From Chondrilla cf. caribensis (Eukaryota; Porifera; Demospongiae; Chondrillida; Chondrillidae): 64,000 nucleotides of DNA. Below are positions 19,741 through 30,790 of this stretch, one piece after another (within the stretch, counting starts at the first letter, position 1; each line of letters opens with the position of its first letter). The stretch is from assembly GCA_964020155.1 (NCBI GenBank), contig OZ026552.1, forward strand, positions 3,015,644 to 3,079,643, given 5' to 3'. The notes beneath the pieces are model-generated. The model ran no database searches and was not told where the DNA came from. It saw nothing but the letters and a program-made list of their open reading frames with translations. The position numbers and the translations under genes are program-made.

Positions 19741-21049
19741 AATATCTAAAAATAAACCTGCACCCATCCCTTGTCCACATGACCTCTTTATGTGCTCAGT
19801 GTCCTATGTGTGTATGCATGTAGTTAGATGGATTGCTGATCCAATTATACAATTCAATTAGTTGCACACACACATTGCACAAACCGTAAATCTAGCTATA
19901 TAGGGTGTTAGTGGATACTAACAGCTGTACATATTCTGCATATACATGATAATATATATATATATATTATGATGAAGTACATGACAGTTTTACACTCTCG
20001 TATTTAGTTAGCGATAAGACGAATAACAGACCAAAATCACTTCCACCAAAGTATAGGGACTGGGTGTGCTATACCTGGTCCAAATAATGTCAGACAATTG
20101 GGGGTCTTACGTATTATAACTACTTACATAAAAGTTGTAGGTGCTTAAATCATTCTCGGGAGAAAGTGGTTTCAGTGGTCAAATTTTAAATTAACCTACC
20201 TAGTATATTATTAGCCCTATGACATTGTGTTCTCTGAACCTACCCGTTTCTACACGTGTACATTTTCACATCTGTGCAAGTATATCCTTGACCATATGCA
20301 TAGCATGCACATTGTCAGTAAACTTGGTGCTATGTCCCTTGTACACATGTGTTCAAGCATGACCCCTGTATGTGCTCAGTGTATGTATGCATGTAGTTAG
20401 ATGGATTGCTGATCCAATTATACAATTCAATTGGTTGCACATACCAGCATAAACCTAGCTATAGGTTGTTGGTGGGTACTCCAAAACTGCCAGGCTTCAC
20501 CTGGTCCAGTAAGTCATGCTCTGTTGGTTGTTTTCAGAATTGAGTAGCCCACTGCCATAAAGTAATGAATGATCGTGGATCTATGATCAGATTGCATATC
20601 AATCAGTCAAATGCCTTGTGTAATTGCATGTACATCAATTGCACAATAATTTCATTCACTATTTCTCCCCGAAACAACATGCACCCACTTATAAATAAGA
20701 GACATCAATGTATATTCTATGTCTGACTTGGATAGCCATTCAGTAAGACTGTATTTAGTACATCTGCACATGTGGAATGAAAGCTAATGCTAAAATTGAG
20801 GACCTCAAAACATTCGGCCCTACAATATAGTACATTACTACGGTATATCTTATCACATATATAAGTAATTATAATGAAAAATTTTTAATTGCTCAAATCA
20901 GTTGCAATGAAAATTGATTACATGAAGCAATGATTGTAATAGTAATTGGTTCTTGAACAATGCATCAGTAATAAATTGAATGTAATGGTAATTGCTTACT
21001 TATATATAAACTGTACCACGTACAACAACACTGGTGGGCATCTCTATTC

Positions 21050-21622
21050 CTATTCGTATTTACTTCCAAACATTCCTTGCACCTCCGGATCATCCAAATG
21101 AAACCAAAACTTGTAAAAAGACGATATGTACTCTTTTCGCTCGATTTTTCCAGATTTGTCTTTGTCAAGCAAGGCAAAAGCCGCCGAAGCTGCATCTTCA
21201 AATTCAGGGAAACCCGTGGCCTTAATCCAGACCATGTACTCGTTGAAGGTGATAAATCCATCTCTGTCTGTGTCAAGGAGGTCGAACATGGCATTTACTA
21301 GTTTCCCCATCAACGTTTCTTCTCCCCTTTTTACCCTAGTTACCTCTGCTACCACCATGTTTGCGGCAAGCTCTACGAATTTCTTCTTGTCTGCCTTTAC
21401 TCCTGCGGTGAGTCCCGTAGCGTTCGTGAACTCCGTTGCAGCTGCTCGTAGCTTGGCAATTTCAGTTGGACGATCGGTCACGACCTTGGCAAGGTTATCA
21501 ACGAAAATAAGCCAGTCTTCTCTTGTAAGGTAACCGTCCCCATCCTTATCAAATTGATAAAATGATTCATCGAAACGTTTGACCCACTTGGGGTTGTTGA
21601 GGAAATCTTGGACAGTTGCCAT
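21050..21622 (-). CDS. Photoprotein-like / SCP-like EF-hand calcium-binding protein
   Basis: A single-exon frame of 190 residues starting M-A-T-V-Q-D-F-L-N-N-P-K-W-V. Canonical calcium loops: EF1 D-K-D-G-D-G-Y-L-T-R-E-D (about 24-35, Asp at position 12), EF3 D-T-D-R-D-G-F-I-T-F-N-E (about 116-127) and EF4 D-K-D-K-S-G-K-I-E-R-K-E (about 154-165). The region where EF2 should be (G-L-T-A-G-V-K-A-D-K-K-K) has no binding loop. The ending is F-W-F-H-L-D-D-P-E-V-Q-G-M-F-G. This three-site layout is that of aequorin, coelenterazine-binding protein and sarcoplasmic calcium-binding proteins. The two His residues that hold coelenterazine in aequorin appear replaced by Phe, so light emission is not implied. 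No signal peptide, so cytosolic calcium buffering or sensing is inferred. It differs from neighbours by two extra residues near 145 (F-E-F-E-D). Confidence 0.9.
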   Translation of the reverse strand: MATVQDFLNNPKWVKRFDESFYQFDKDGDGYLTREDWLIFVDNLAKVVTDRPTEIAKLRAAATEFTNATGLTAGVKADKKKFVELAANMVVAEVTRVKRGEETLMGKLVNAMFDLLDTDRDGFITFNEYMVWIKATGFPEFEDAASAAFALLDKDKSGKIERKEYISSFYKFWFHLDDPEVQGMFGSKYE

Positions 21623-21765
21623 ATCTTTCCTGACTCAAAGTACAGTAGACGTCTATAATAGCCGAGTGCAGCATACAAGGAAGCTTGGTATATAGCTCTG
21701 TAAGCTACACGTCTCTATATACTAATCGATCCCTTTGATCTCGCGACTTGTCTGGGATCGATCTG
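21623..21765 (-). promoter_or_regulatory. Promoter of the EF-hand gene at 21050-21622
   Basis: On the minus strand a TATA box, CTATATAC (21695-21688), lies about 66 bp before the ATG. Further upstream is a perfect 9-bp inverted repeat, ATCGATCCC at 21725-21733 and GGGATCGAT at 21754-21762, with a 20-bp spacer. The same layout recurs before most family members, so it is probably the functional core. Confidence 0.65.
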
Positions 21766-23600
21766 ACCACAACAAAATGTCGTCCTGCGGTAGGAGATCG
21801 AGGCGTCTGGCGTACCGTGCCATACAAAATTGCAACAAGGACGCTGCGCTACTGAATACTGGGGATATATGGATAAGTTGACTGCGCGTGGTGCTACATT
21901 GTGACTATGGTTGCATATATTATAGTAGGTTTTCAACTAGTGTTGTAGCTAACCCATAGCAACATAAGATTACTATAGTGTGCATAGCTACCTGCTAACA
22001 TGTTGTTACTAATGTTTATTGTGTATGTATACTGTGTGTGTACCTTTATTGAGTTGTACTGTTGCCATGATGTGTGCACCTGTGCTGTTCTTTCAGTATT
22101 TTAACATGCACTGAATACTGTAACAGTTGGTTTATTGCAGGGCGCAGTAATTCAATGTTCTCAATGTATTTACTCTTCAGTGAAGAGTAAATACATTGAA
22201 TACTCAACAACTAACTGAATTGCAGTACAGTACAATTACACAATATCTTAAAATAAACCTGCACTATACCTCGCATACATTACAGTTTCACAAAATATCG
22301 CCTAATGGACAGGTATTAAGCCCAAACCAGCATTGAGGAGTCTCTCTCATCTGATTATAGAAGACTTAGTAATATAGCTACTAACAAGTGGAAAGAATAT
22401 ATATTATATACATACACAATCATGTCTTTGAAGAATGCGCTTGTACATCACGATACAAGTAAATATACATATGTGCATAATAAGGATGTAGACAGAAAGA
22501 CTTGATAAAATTTATGTACGTAATTCCTTCAATGTTTGTTTCATTGTCAGCCTATTTTGTACGTGCGTACAGTGTCTGTATGACTATATAGTCATTGTTT
22601 TATCCTTATGTGTGTACTTTATACATATCCACATCCAAAAGTTAACTCACCATCCCCAACTATATACGTACACCTGTATATTATATTTATGTCCATTTCC
22701 TGTCAGTGCATGCACAATATCTTGAAATAAACCCGCACCCGTCCTGGTCTACATGTGTTCTAGTTTGACCTCTCTGTGTGCTCAGTGTCCTATGTGTGTA
22801 TGCATGTAGTTAAATGGATTGCTGATCCAATTACATTATAATTCAGTTAGTTGCATGCACATTGCACAAAGCATAAACATAGCTATATACTATTAGGTTG
22901 TTGGTGGGTACTAACAGCTGTACATATTCTGCATGAACATATACTATGATGAAGTACACGACAGTTTTATTTACACTCTCATATTTAGCATACCAGCAAA
23001 TAGCTATAGGTTGTTTGTGGGTACTCCGAAACTGCCAGGCTTCACCTGGTCCAGTAAGTCATGCTCTGTTGGTTGTTTTCAGAATTGAGTAGCCCACTGC
23101 CATAAAGTAATGAATGATCATAGATCTATGATCAGATTGCATATCAATCAGTCAAATGCCTTGTGTAATTGCATGTGCATCAATTGCACAATAATTTCAT
23201 TGAATTTCACTATTTCTCCCCTAAACAACATGCACCCACTTATAAATAAGAGACATCAATGTATATTCTATGTCTGACTTGGTTAACCACTCAGCTAGTC
23301 TATATTTAGTACATCTGCACAAGTGGAATGAAAGATAATGCTAAAATTGAGGACCTCAAAACATTCGTACTACGGTATATCTTCTAAATCACATAATGGA
23401 AGTAATTATAATTTGTAATTGCTCAAATTAGTTGCAATGAAAATTGATTACATGAAGCAATGATTGTAATAGTATACGTAATTATTGGTTCTTGAACAAC
23501 ATATCAGTAATAAATTGAATGTAATGGTAATTGCTCACTTATGTCATATTAAACTCTAATTGCCATGTACAACAACACTGCATAGTGGGCATCTCTATTC

Positions 23601-24167
23601 CTATTCGTATTGACTTCCAAACATTCCTTGCACCTCCGGATCATCCAAATGAAACCAAAACTTGTAAAAAAACGATATGTACTCTTTTCGCTCGATTTTT
23701 CCAGATTTATCTTTATCAAGCAAGGCAAAAACTGTTTCGGCTGCATCTTCAGGGAATCTCGCGGCCTTAATCCAAACCATGTACTCGTTGAAGGTGATAA
23801 ATCCATCTCTGTTTGTGTCAAGGAGGTCGAACGCGATATTCTTCATTTTCTCCATCACCGTTTCTTCTCCCCTTTTTGCCCTAGCTATCTCTGCTACCAC
23901 AATGTTTGCGGCAAACTCTCGATATTTCTTCTTGTCGGCCTTTACTCCTGCGGTGAGTCCCATACCGTTCGTGAACTCCGTTGCAGCTGCTCGTAGCTTG
24001 GCAATTTCAGTTGGACGATCGGTCACGACCTTGGCAAGGTTATCAACGAAAATATGCCAGTCTTCTCTTGTAAGGTAACCGTCCCCATCCTTATCGTATT
24101 GATTAAATGATTCATCAATACGTCTGACCCACTTGGGGTTGTTGAGGAAATCTTGGACAGTTGCCAT
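23601..24167 (-). CDS. Photoprotein-like / SCP-like EF-hand calcium-binding protein
   Basis: A single-exon frame of 188 residues and the closest paralogue of the 21050 gene, within a tandem duplicate. Loops: EF1 D-K-D-G-D-G-Y-L-T-R-E-D, EF3 D-T-N-R-D-G-F-I-T-F-N-E and EF4 D-K-D-K-S-G-K-I-E-R-K-E, all with acidic residues at positions 1 and 12. The N-terminal N-P-K-W-V-R-R-I-D-E-S-F block and C-terminal F-W-F-H-L-D-D-P-E-V-Q-G-M-F-G are kept. Relative to its sister it has several substitutions (Phe to Ile near the N-terminal block, A-R-A-K near 95) but no lesion, so both copies look functional. Confidence 0.9.
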   Translation of the reverse strand: MATVQDFLNNPKWVRRIDESFNQYDKDGDGYLTREDWHIFVDNLAKVVTDRPTEIAKLRAAATEFTNGMGLTAGVKADKKKYREFAANIVVAEIARAKRGEETVMEKMKNIAFDLLDTNRDGFITFNEYMVWIKAARFPEDAAETVFALLDKDKSGKIERKEYISFFYKFWFHLDDPEVQGMFGSQYE

Positions 24168-24311
24168 ATCTTTCCTGACTCAAAGTACAGTAGACGTCTA
24201 TAATAGCCGAGTGCAGCATACAAGGAAGCTTGGTATATAGCTCTGTAAGCTACACGTCTCTATATTATACTAATCGATCCCTTTGATCTCGCGACTTGTC
24301 TGGGATCGATC
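24168..24311 (-). promoter_or_regulatory. Promoter of the EF-hand gene at 23601-24167
   Basis: CTATATAC TATA box at 24240-24233 on the minus strand, then the inverted repeat ATCGATCCC (24273-24281) / GGGATCGAT (24302-24310) with the same 20-bp spacer as in its sister. Confidence 0.65.
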
Positions 24312-25250
24312 TGACCACAACAAAATGTCCGTCCTGCGGTAGGAGATCGAGGCGTCTGGCGTACCGTGCCATACAAAATTGTAACAAGGACGCTGCGCTA
24401 CTGAATACTGGGGATATATGGATAAGTTGACTGCGCGTGGTGCTACATTGTGACTATATGGTTGCATATATTATAGTAGGTTTTCAACTAGTGTTGTAGC
24501 TAACCCATAGCAACATAAGATTACTATAGTGTGCATAGCTACCTGCTAACATGTTGTTACTAATGTTTATTGTGTATGTATACTATGTGTGTACCTTTAT
24601 TGAGTTGTACTGTTGCCATGATGTGTGCACCTGTGCTGTGCTTTCAGTATTTTAACATGCACTGAATACTGTAACAGTTGGTTTATTGCAGGGCGCAGTA
24701 ATTCAATGTTTTCAATGTATTTACTCTCCAGTGAAGAGTAAATACATTGAATACTCAACAACTAACTGAATTGCAGTACAGTACAATTACACAATATCTT
24801 AAAATAAACCTGCACTATACCTCGCATACATTACAGTTTTTTTTCACGAAATATCGCCTATGAACAGGTATTAAGCCCAAACCAGCATTGAGGAGTCTCT
24901 CTCATCTGATTATAGATTCAAGTAATGTAGCTACTAACAAGTGGAAAGAATATATATTATATACATACACAATCATGTCTTTGAAGAATGCGCTTATACA
25001 TCACGAAACAAGTAAACATACATACTTACATAATAAGGATGTAGACAGAAAGACTTGATAAAATCAATGTATGCAGTTCCTTCAATTTGTGCTTATTGTC
25101 AGCCTATATTGTACGTACGTACAGTGTCTGTATGACTATATAGTCATTGTTTAATCCTTATGTGTGTACTTTATACATATCCATATGACAAAAGTTAACT
25201 CACCATTCCCAACCATGCGTACACCTGTATAATATTATTATTCATGTCCA

Positions 25251-26692
25251 TTTTCTGTCAGTACACAATATCTTAAAATAAACACGCACCCGTCCTTGTC
25301 TACATGTGTTCTAGTATGACCTCTTTATGTGCTCAGTGTCCTATGTGTGTATGCATATAGTTAGATGGATTGTTGATCCAATTATACAATTCAGTTAGTT
25401 GCACACACATTGCACAAACCATAAACCTAGCTATGTAGGTTGTTGGTGGATACTAACAGCTGTGCATATTCTGCATGAGCATAATATATATATATATATA
25501 TAATATGTCACTCTCAAATTCATTCATGGGTGCTAACAGCTGTACATATTCTGCATGAACATATACTATGATGAAGTACACGACAGTTTTATTTACACTC
25601 TCATATTTAGCTAGCGATAAGATGAATAACAGCGCTAGCCCATAATCACTTCCACCAAAGTAGGGTGTGCTATGCCAGAAAATGTCACACAATTATCAGG
25701 GGTATAATAACTACTTATGTAAAGTTGTAGGTATTCAAATCATTCTGGGAGAAAGTGGTTTCAGTGGTCAAATTTCAAATGAACTTACCTATTATTATAC
25801 CATTGACATTGCAGTGTTCTCTAAACAACACACATTTCCATGAATATGCATATGTGTACCTTTTTCATCAGATTCTGTGCAATTCTATATCCTTACCCAT
25901 AGGATGCCCATTGTGAGTGAACTTTGTACAATGCATGTCCATTGTGTACATGTGCTCTAGCATGACCTCACCATGTACTCAGTGTCCTATGTGTGTATGC
26001 ATGTAGTTAGATGGATTGCTGATCCAATTATATTATTCAGTTAGTTGCACACACATTGCATAAAGCATAAACCTATAGCTACGGGTTGTTGGTGGGCTCT
26101 ACAAACTACCAGGCTTCACCAGTAAGTCTACATAGTCATGCTCTGTTGATTGTTTTCGGAATCAAGAAGCCATTAAGTTATGGAAGATAAACTAATGATG
26201 CAGTGAGTGGGCAAGGGTTTATTGTGTGGTGTGTTTGTATGATCTCTCCTAAACCTACATAATCTCATTTGCCCACATGCAAGGTTGTTTACCGTCTTAT
26301 CGATAAGATCATCGAAAAATTGGATTGAATATCGATCAGTTTAATTTCTTGTGTAATTGCATGTGCATCGATTGCACAATTTTATTCACTATTTCTTTCC
26401 TAAACAACACACACTTGAGAGATATCAATGTATAATATATGTCTGACTTGGGTAACCACTAAGCAAGTCTATAATTTTAATACATCTGCACAAGTGGAAT
26501 GAAAGGTAATGCTAAAATTGAGGATCTTGAAACTTTTGGCCCTACAATATGGTACATAACTATTACATATTTTATGGAAATAATTGTAATGATAATTTGT
26601 AATTGCTCAGAGTACTTATTATTATAGTTGCAATAGAAATTGATAACATGAAGCAATGGTTGTAATAGTAACGATACTTGGTTCTTGAAATA
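25251..26692. repeat. Intergenic repeat units without a gene
   Basis: Two copies of the GTCCTATGTGTGTATGCAT...GATGGATT block (about 25330 and 25985), an AT dinucleotide run near 25485, the CTGCCAGGCTTCACC block (about 26105), and the family 3' flank (GATTACATGAAGC-like, about 26640). No gene was recognised. Confidence 0.6.
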
Positions 26693-26950
26693 TCACTCTA
26701 TTCTTATTCGTATTAATTTACTTCCGAACATTTCTTGCACCTCCGGATCATCCAAATGAAACCAAAACTTGAAAAAAGACGATATGTACTCTTTTTGGTC
26801 GATTTTTCCAGATTTGTCGTTTTCAAGCAAGGCATAAGCTGCTTCAGTTGCATCTTCAGGGAAACCTGTGGCCTTAATCCAGACCATGTACTCGTCTAAG
26901 GAGATAGTTTCATCTCTGTTTGTGTCAAGAAGGTCAAAAACAGCATTAAA
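26693..26950 (-). pseudogene. Duplicated C-terminal fragment of an EF-hand gene
   Basis: It encodes M-V-W-I-K-A-T-G-F-P-E-D-A-T-E-A, an EF4 loop D-K-S-G-K-I-D and the F-W-F-H-L-D-D-P-E-V-Q end. About 220 bp (26728-26948) are almost identical to 27317-27536. It stops abruptly at the 366-bp block starting at 26951, so it is a broken end, not a gene. Confidence 0.85.
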
Positions 26951-27316
26951 GTCATTGCTAGGAGTGGCCCAACAAGAACTGAAGCATTTACCAGTACCAC
27001 CGGTCCTAGTGCTGTTAATCTAGGAAGAATGAAAGGCTTTGTCCAGCTAAGTTAAAGATAGATACATACACACTGGTGTAAGTATGTATGTACACTAAAA
27101 GTCACATTTCTTGAAATGTACAAGAAATTTCCAAGCTACACTTCCTGTATATTTTGGTAAAATTTCAGTGATCAGGATAGATGGACTGTGCAAATCCCAA
27201 ATATCCCACTGCTATTCTCACCACATGGAATACCACGTGTCCTGTAGCCCTCAGTTACAGATATACAAGAATTCCATGTATCGCGCAGCAATAATCCTAG
27301 GAACATGACATTCCAT
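26951..27316. repeat. 366-bp block, copy 1 (second copy at 29504-29869)
   Basis: Identical in length to 29504-29869; I see a single base difference (CGCGCAG versus CGCGCGG). It begins GTCATTGCTAGGAGTGGCCC, a sequence also present in weaker form at 39275, 42306 and 49593. It sits exactly between the duplicated EF-hand C-terminal pieces. There is no terminal inverted repeat. Confidence 0.85.
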
Positions 27317-27859
27317 TTCTTGCACCTCCGGATCATCCAAATGAAACCAAAACTTGAAAAAAGACGATATGTACTCTTTTTGGTCGATTTTTCCAGATTT
27401 GTCGTTTTCAAGCAAGGCATAAGCTGCTTCAGTTGCATCTTCAGGGAAACCTGTGGCCTTAATCCAGACCATGTACTCGTCTAAGGTGATAGTTTCATCT
27501 CTGTTTGTGTCAAGAAGGTCAAAAACAGCATTTTCCATTCTCTCCATCAACGTTTCTTCTCCCCATTTTACCTTAGCACTCTCTGCTAACACAATGTTTG
27601 CAGGAAGTTATCGATATTTCTGCTTGTCGTTCTTTACTCTTTTGGTGAGTCCCATAGTGGTCGTGAACTTAAACGCAGTTGTTCATACCTTGGCAATTTC
27701 ACTTGGACGATCGGTCACGGCATTGGTAAGGTTATCAACAAAAACATGCCAGTCTTCTCTTGAAAGGACACCGTCCCCGTTCTTGTCACCTTGTTGAAAT
27801 GATTCATTGATATGTTTGACCCCCTTGGGGTTCTTGAGGTAATCTTGGATAGTTACCAT
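27317..27859 (-). pseudogene. Frameshifted EF-hand gene
   Basis: The N-terminal third is open (M-V-T-I-Q-D-Y-L-K-N-P-K-G-V-K; EF1 D-K-N-G-D-G-V-L-S-R-E-D). The frame is lost near 27690, where the normal K-L-R-A-A is altered, and a stop appears near 27625 (C-G-A-T-A-A for Y-R-E). The C-terminal part is open in another frame, ending in D-P-E-V-Q-E-M where it joins the 366-bp block. The conserved Trp of N-P-K-W-V is Gly. The TATA box upstream (27924-27931) is intact. Confidence 0.85.
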
Positions 27860-28222
27860 TTCTTCCCTACTCAAAGTACAGTAGATGTCTATAATAGCTG
27901 AGTGCAGCGTGAAAGGAAGCTTGCTATATAGCTCTGTAAGCTACAGGTATCAATATACTAGTCGATCCCTTTGATCTTGCGACTTGTCTGGAATTGATCC
28001 GACCACAACAAAATGTCCGCCCTACGGCAGGAGCTCGAGGCATCTGACGTGCCATGTCAAACTACATTGTAACAAGCATGCTGCACTACTGAATACTGGG
28101 CATATGGTGAATATTAAAACATGGAAATCCTGTGAGAATGCATGGGTGGTGTGCCAGCATGATTTTCATAATACACAATACATGGACACACATAAAAGTG
28201 CAACCTCATGCACCCTGTGTAT

Positions 28223-28225
<3 letters not shown>

Positions 28226-28286
<61 letters not shown>
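28226..28286. repeat. (AC)n microsatellite
   Basis: About 60 bp of pure AC, lying upstream of the EF-hand pseudogene promoter, as in other array units. Confidence 0.95.
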
Positions 28287-28288
<2 letters not shown>

Positions 28289-28289
28289 A

Positions 28290-29503
28290 CAACAATAGGA
28301 CGAATAACAGCCTAAAATGTCACACATATATCGGAGGTATAATAACTACATGCGTATTCAAATCATTTTCGGGAGAAAGTCATTTCATTGGTCAAATTTC
28401 AAATTAACTTACCTATTATTAGACCTATGACATTGTGTTCTCTGAACCATTCCCATTTCTACGCATATGTGTACATTTTTTATCTGTGCAAGTATATCTA
28501 TAACCACAGAATGCCCATTGTGAGTGAACTTGGTGCTACTTCCTTTGTGTACATGTGTTCTAGCATGATCCCTGTTTGTGCTCAGTGTCCTATGCTTGTA
28601 TGCATGTAATTTGATGGATTGCTGATCCAATATTATACAATTCAATTGGTTGCAACCTAAATATGGGTTGTTGGTGGGTACTCCAAACTACTACTAAGAC
28701 TTCACCAGTAAGTCGACATAGTCTCGCTCTGTTGAATGTTTTCAGAATTGAGACGCCAGCTGCCATAGGGTAATGAAAGATCATAGATCTAAAGATCTTA
28801 ACCCTTGTGCATATGTGCTCCAGCATGACCTCTCTATGTGCTCAGTATCCCATGCGTGTATGCATGTAGTTAGATGGATTGCTGATTCAATTATACAATT
28901 CAGTTATAGTTGCACACACATTGCACAAACAAAAGCTTAACTATAAGTTGTTGGTGGGTGCTGCAAACTGCCAGGCTTCACCAGTAAGTCTACATAGTCA
29001 TGTTCTGTTTATTGTTTTGAGAATCAAGAAGCCATTAAGTTATGACAGATAAACTAATGATGCAGTGTGTGGGCTAGTGTTTACATAATATTATTTATTG
29101 TGTGGTGTGTTTGTACGATTACTCTTGAACCTATATCTCATTTGCCCACATGCAAGGTTGTTTACTGTCTCAGACTCTGTACAGTAGATTGGGGTAATAA
29201 TGATGCAGCTATGTAACTTTCTGGAGTGCACTCCTGATGTATGTGCCATACATGGTTAAACAAAATGAAGACATTGTACTTTCTTTGTTTCCCTCATTCT
29301 CCCTATTTATCAAGTATTCTGTATTTATTTATATGTAATGCATGCCTTTGTGTGTGTAGGCAATAATATTCTGTACCATATTAATTTGGTTTCTACATTT
29401 CTGTATAGTAGGTTATGCTGTGTTCCCTTCAGATTTTATACAACAAAATTTAATGCGTTTGGTATCGACAGAGAGGAGCTGAAAGTAGAAGGCCTAGGAC
29501 TGA
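28290..29503. repeat. Two intergenic repeat units without a gene
   Basis: The CAGTGTCCTATG...GATGGATTGCTGAT block and the CAGGCTTCACCAGTAAGTC block each occur twice (about 28580-28790 and 28820-29260). No open frame stands out. Confidence 0.6.
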
Positions 29504-29869
29504 GTCATTGCTAGGAGTGGCCCAACAAGAACTGAAGCATTTACCAGTACCACCGGTCCTAGTGCTGTTAATCTAGGAAGAATGAAAGGCTTTGTCCAGC
29601 TAAGTTAAAGATAGATACATACACACTGGTGTAAGTATGTATGTACACTAAAAGTCACATTTCTTGAAATGTACAAGAAATTTCCAAGCTACACTTCCTG
29701 TATATTTTGGTAAAATTTCAGTGATCAGGATAGATGGACTGTGCAAATCCCAAATATCCCACTGCTATTCTCACCACATGGAATACCACGTGTCCTGTAG
29801 CCCTCAGTTACAGATATACAAGAATTCCATGTATCGCGCGGCAATAATCCTAGGAACATGACATTCCAT
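29504..29869. repeat. 366-bp block, copy 2
   Basis: Second copy of 26951-27316, flanked here by unrelated sequence. It helps define the ends of the copied segment. Confidence 0.85.
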
Positions 29870-29930
29870 CATTAGGTGTGTGTATATACAATCATGCAAG
29901 GTTATAATTATGACAGGATGTATGATAGTG

Positions 29931-30083
29931 ATCGATTGTGTGCAATTCTTGTATGCATGCCATTATTATAAAGCAATAAATTTGAGAGTGACATATTATA
30001 TATAATATATATATATATATATTATATATAATATGTCACTATATATATAGATAGATAGATAGATAGATACATAGATAGATACG

Positions 30084-30116
<33 letters not shown>

Positions 30117-30147
30117 GTGATAGATATCACATGAATTTGAGAGTGAC

Positions 30148-30185
<38 letters not shown>

Positions 30186-30246
30186 ACTCTCAAATTCATT
30201 GCTTTATAATAATGGCATGCATACAAGAATTGCACACAATCAATCA

Positions 30247-30250
<4 letters not shown>
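29931..30250. repeat. Large hairpin with GATA/CTAT arms
   Basis: GATTGTGTGCAATTCTTG at 29933 returns inverted as CAAGAATTGCACACAATC near 30222, with the AATTTGAGAGTGACATAT block inverted inside. The arms enclose (TA)n and a (GATA)n run (30037-30116); a (CTAT)n run follows at 30245-30342. It can form a very long stem. Confidence 0.8.
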
Positions 30251-30282
<32 letters not shown>

Positions 30283-30283
30283 G

Positions 30284-30342
<59 letters not shown>

Positions 30343-30343
30343 A

Positions 30344-30790
30344 TACTCCCGAAGTAAATGGAAGAGATGCCTGAGTCCAGCTGTGGTCGTCTAGTTTGAT
30401 GTTGCAGAAAGTCTCCAGTAGTGTTCTCTGTAGATGATTGAACTCTGAGAGTAGGTGGGATTGGAAACAGGGAATGGTGTGGAGGAGGAATAAAAGTTTG
30501 GGCAGGGTAAAAGCACTCCTCAGAAGACACATAGTGTCATGCGCCTGCAGAAGCATGATTCTGTCACCCAGTATTCAAAGGTTGTCAATCTTGGATTTTA
30601 TGGTACCATCCAAACTGGGTCTGCTTCCTATAGGGGAGCTGAGGAGGACATCATTTTCTGGATTGATGGGGTTGAGCAAAGGGCAAGAAGACAGAAAGAG
30701 TTCTCAAGTGGTAGCATCTTTACCGATCAATTCTGATTTCCTGTTATTTAGATGAAGGCCTAATATCTTTGCTTCATCCTCAATGGTAGC
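30344..30790 (-). mobile_element. Fragment of a LINE-type reverse transcriptase
   Basis: Minus-strand frames read G-L-H-L-N-N-R-K-S-E-L-I, then L-G-S-P-I-G, then A-H-D-T-M-C-L-L-R-S-A-F-T-L-P-K-L-L and T-Q-A-S-L-P-F. This string is characteristic of the region after the catalytic palm in a widespread invertebrate reverse-transcriptase family. Several stops and frameshifts are present, and both ends are truncated; the (CTAT)n run lies at the 3' side. Confidence 0.7.

Larger units (their letters stand above)
20460..22720. repeat. Tandem duplication, unit A (contains the EF-hand gene at 21050-21622)
   Basis: Repeats as unit B at about 23010-25250, offset by about 2.55 kb. The matching includes the intergenic repeat, the EF-hand gene, its promoter and a 3' stem-loop (22161-22199 and 24712-24750). 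The outer parts contain no other gene. The high similarity outside the coding region indicates a recent tandem duplication. Confidence 0.85.
23010..25250. repeat. Tandem duplication, unit B (contains the EF-hand gene at 23601-24167)
   Basis: Second copy of the 20460-22720 unit in the same orientation. Differences are small indels and substitutions. Confidence 0.85.

Noticed and set aside
28132..28407. Cluster of similar AC and GT tracts considered as a CRISPR-like array
   Set aside because: No spacers or direct repeats of the right form, and the genome is eukaryotic.
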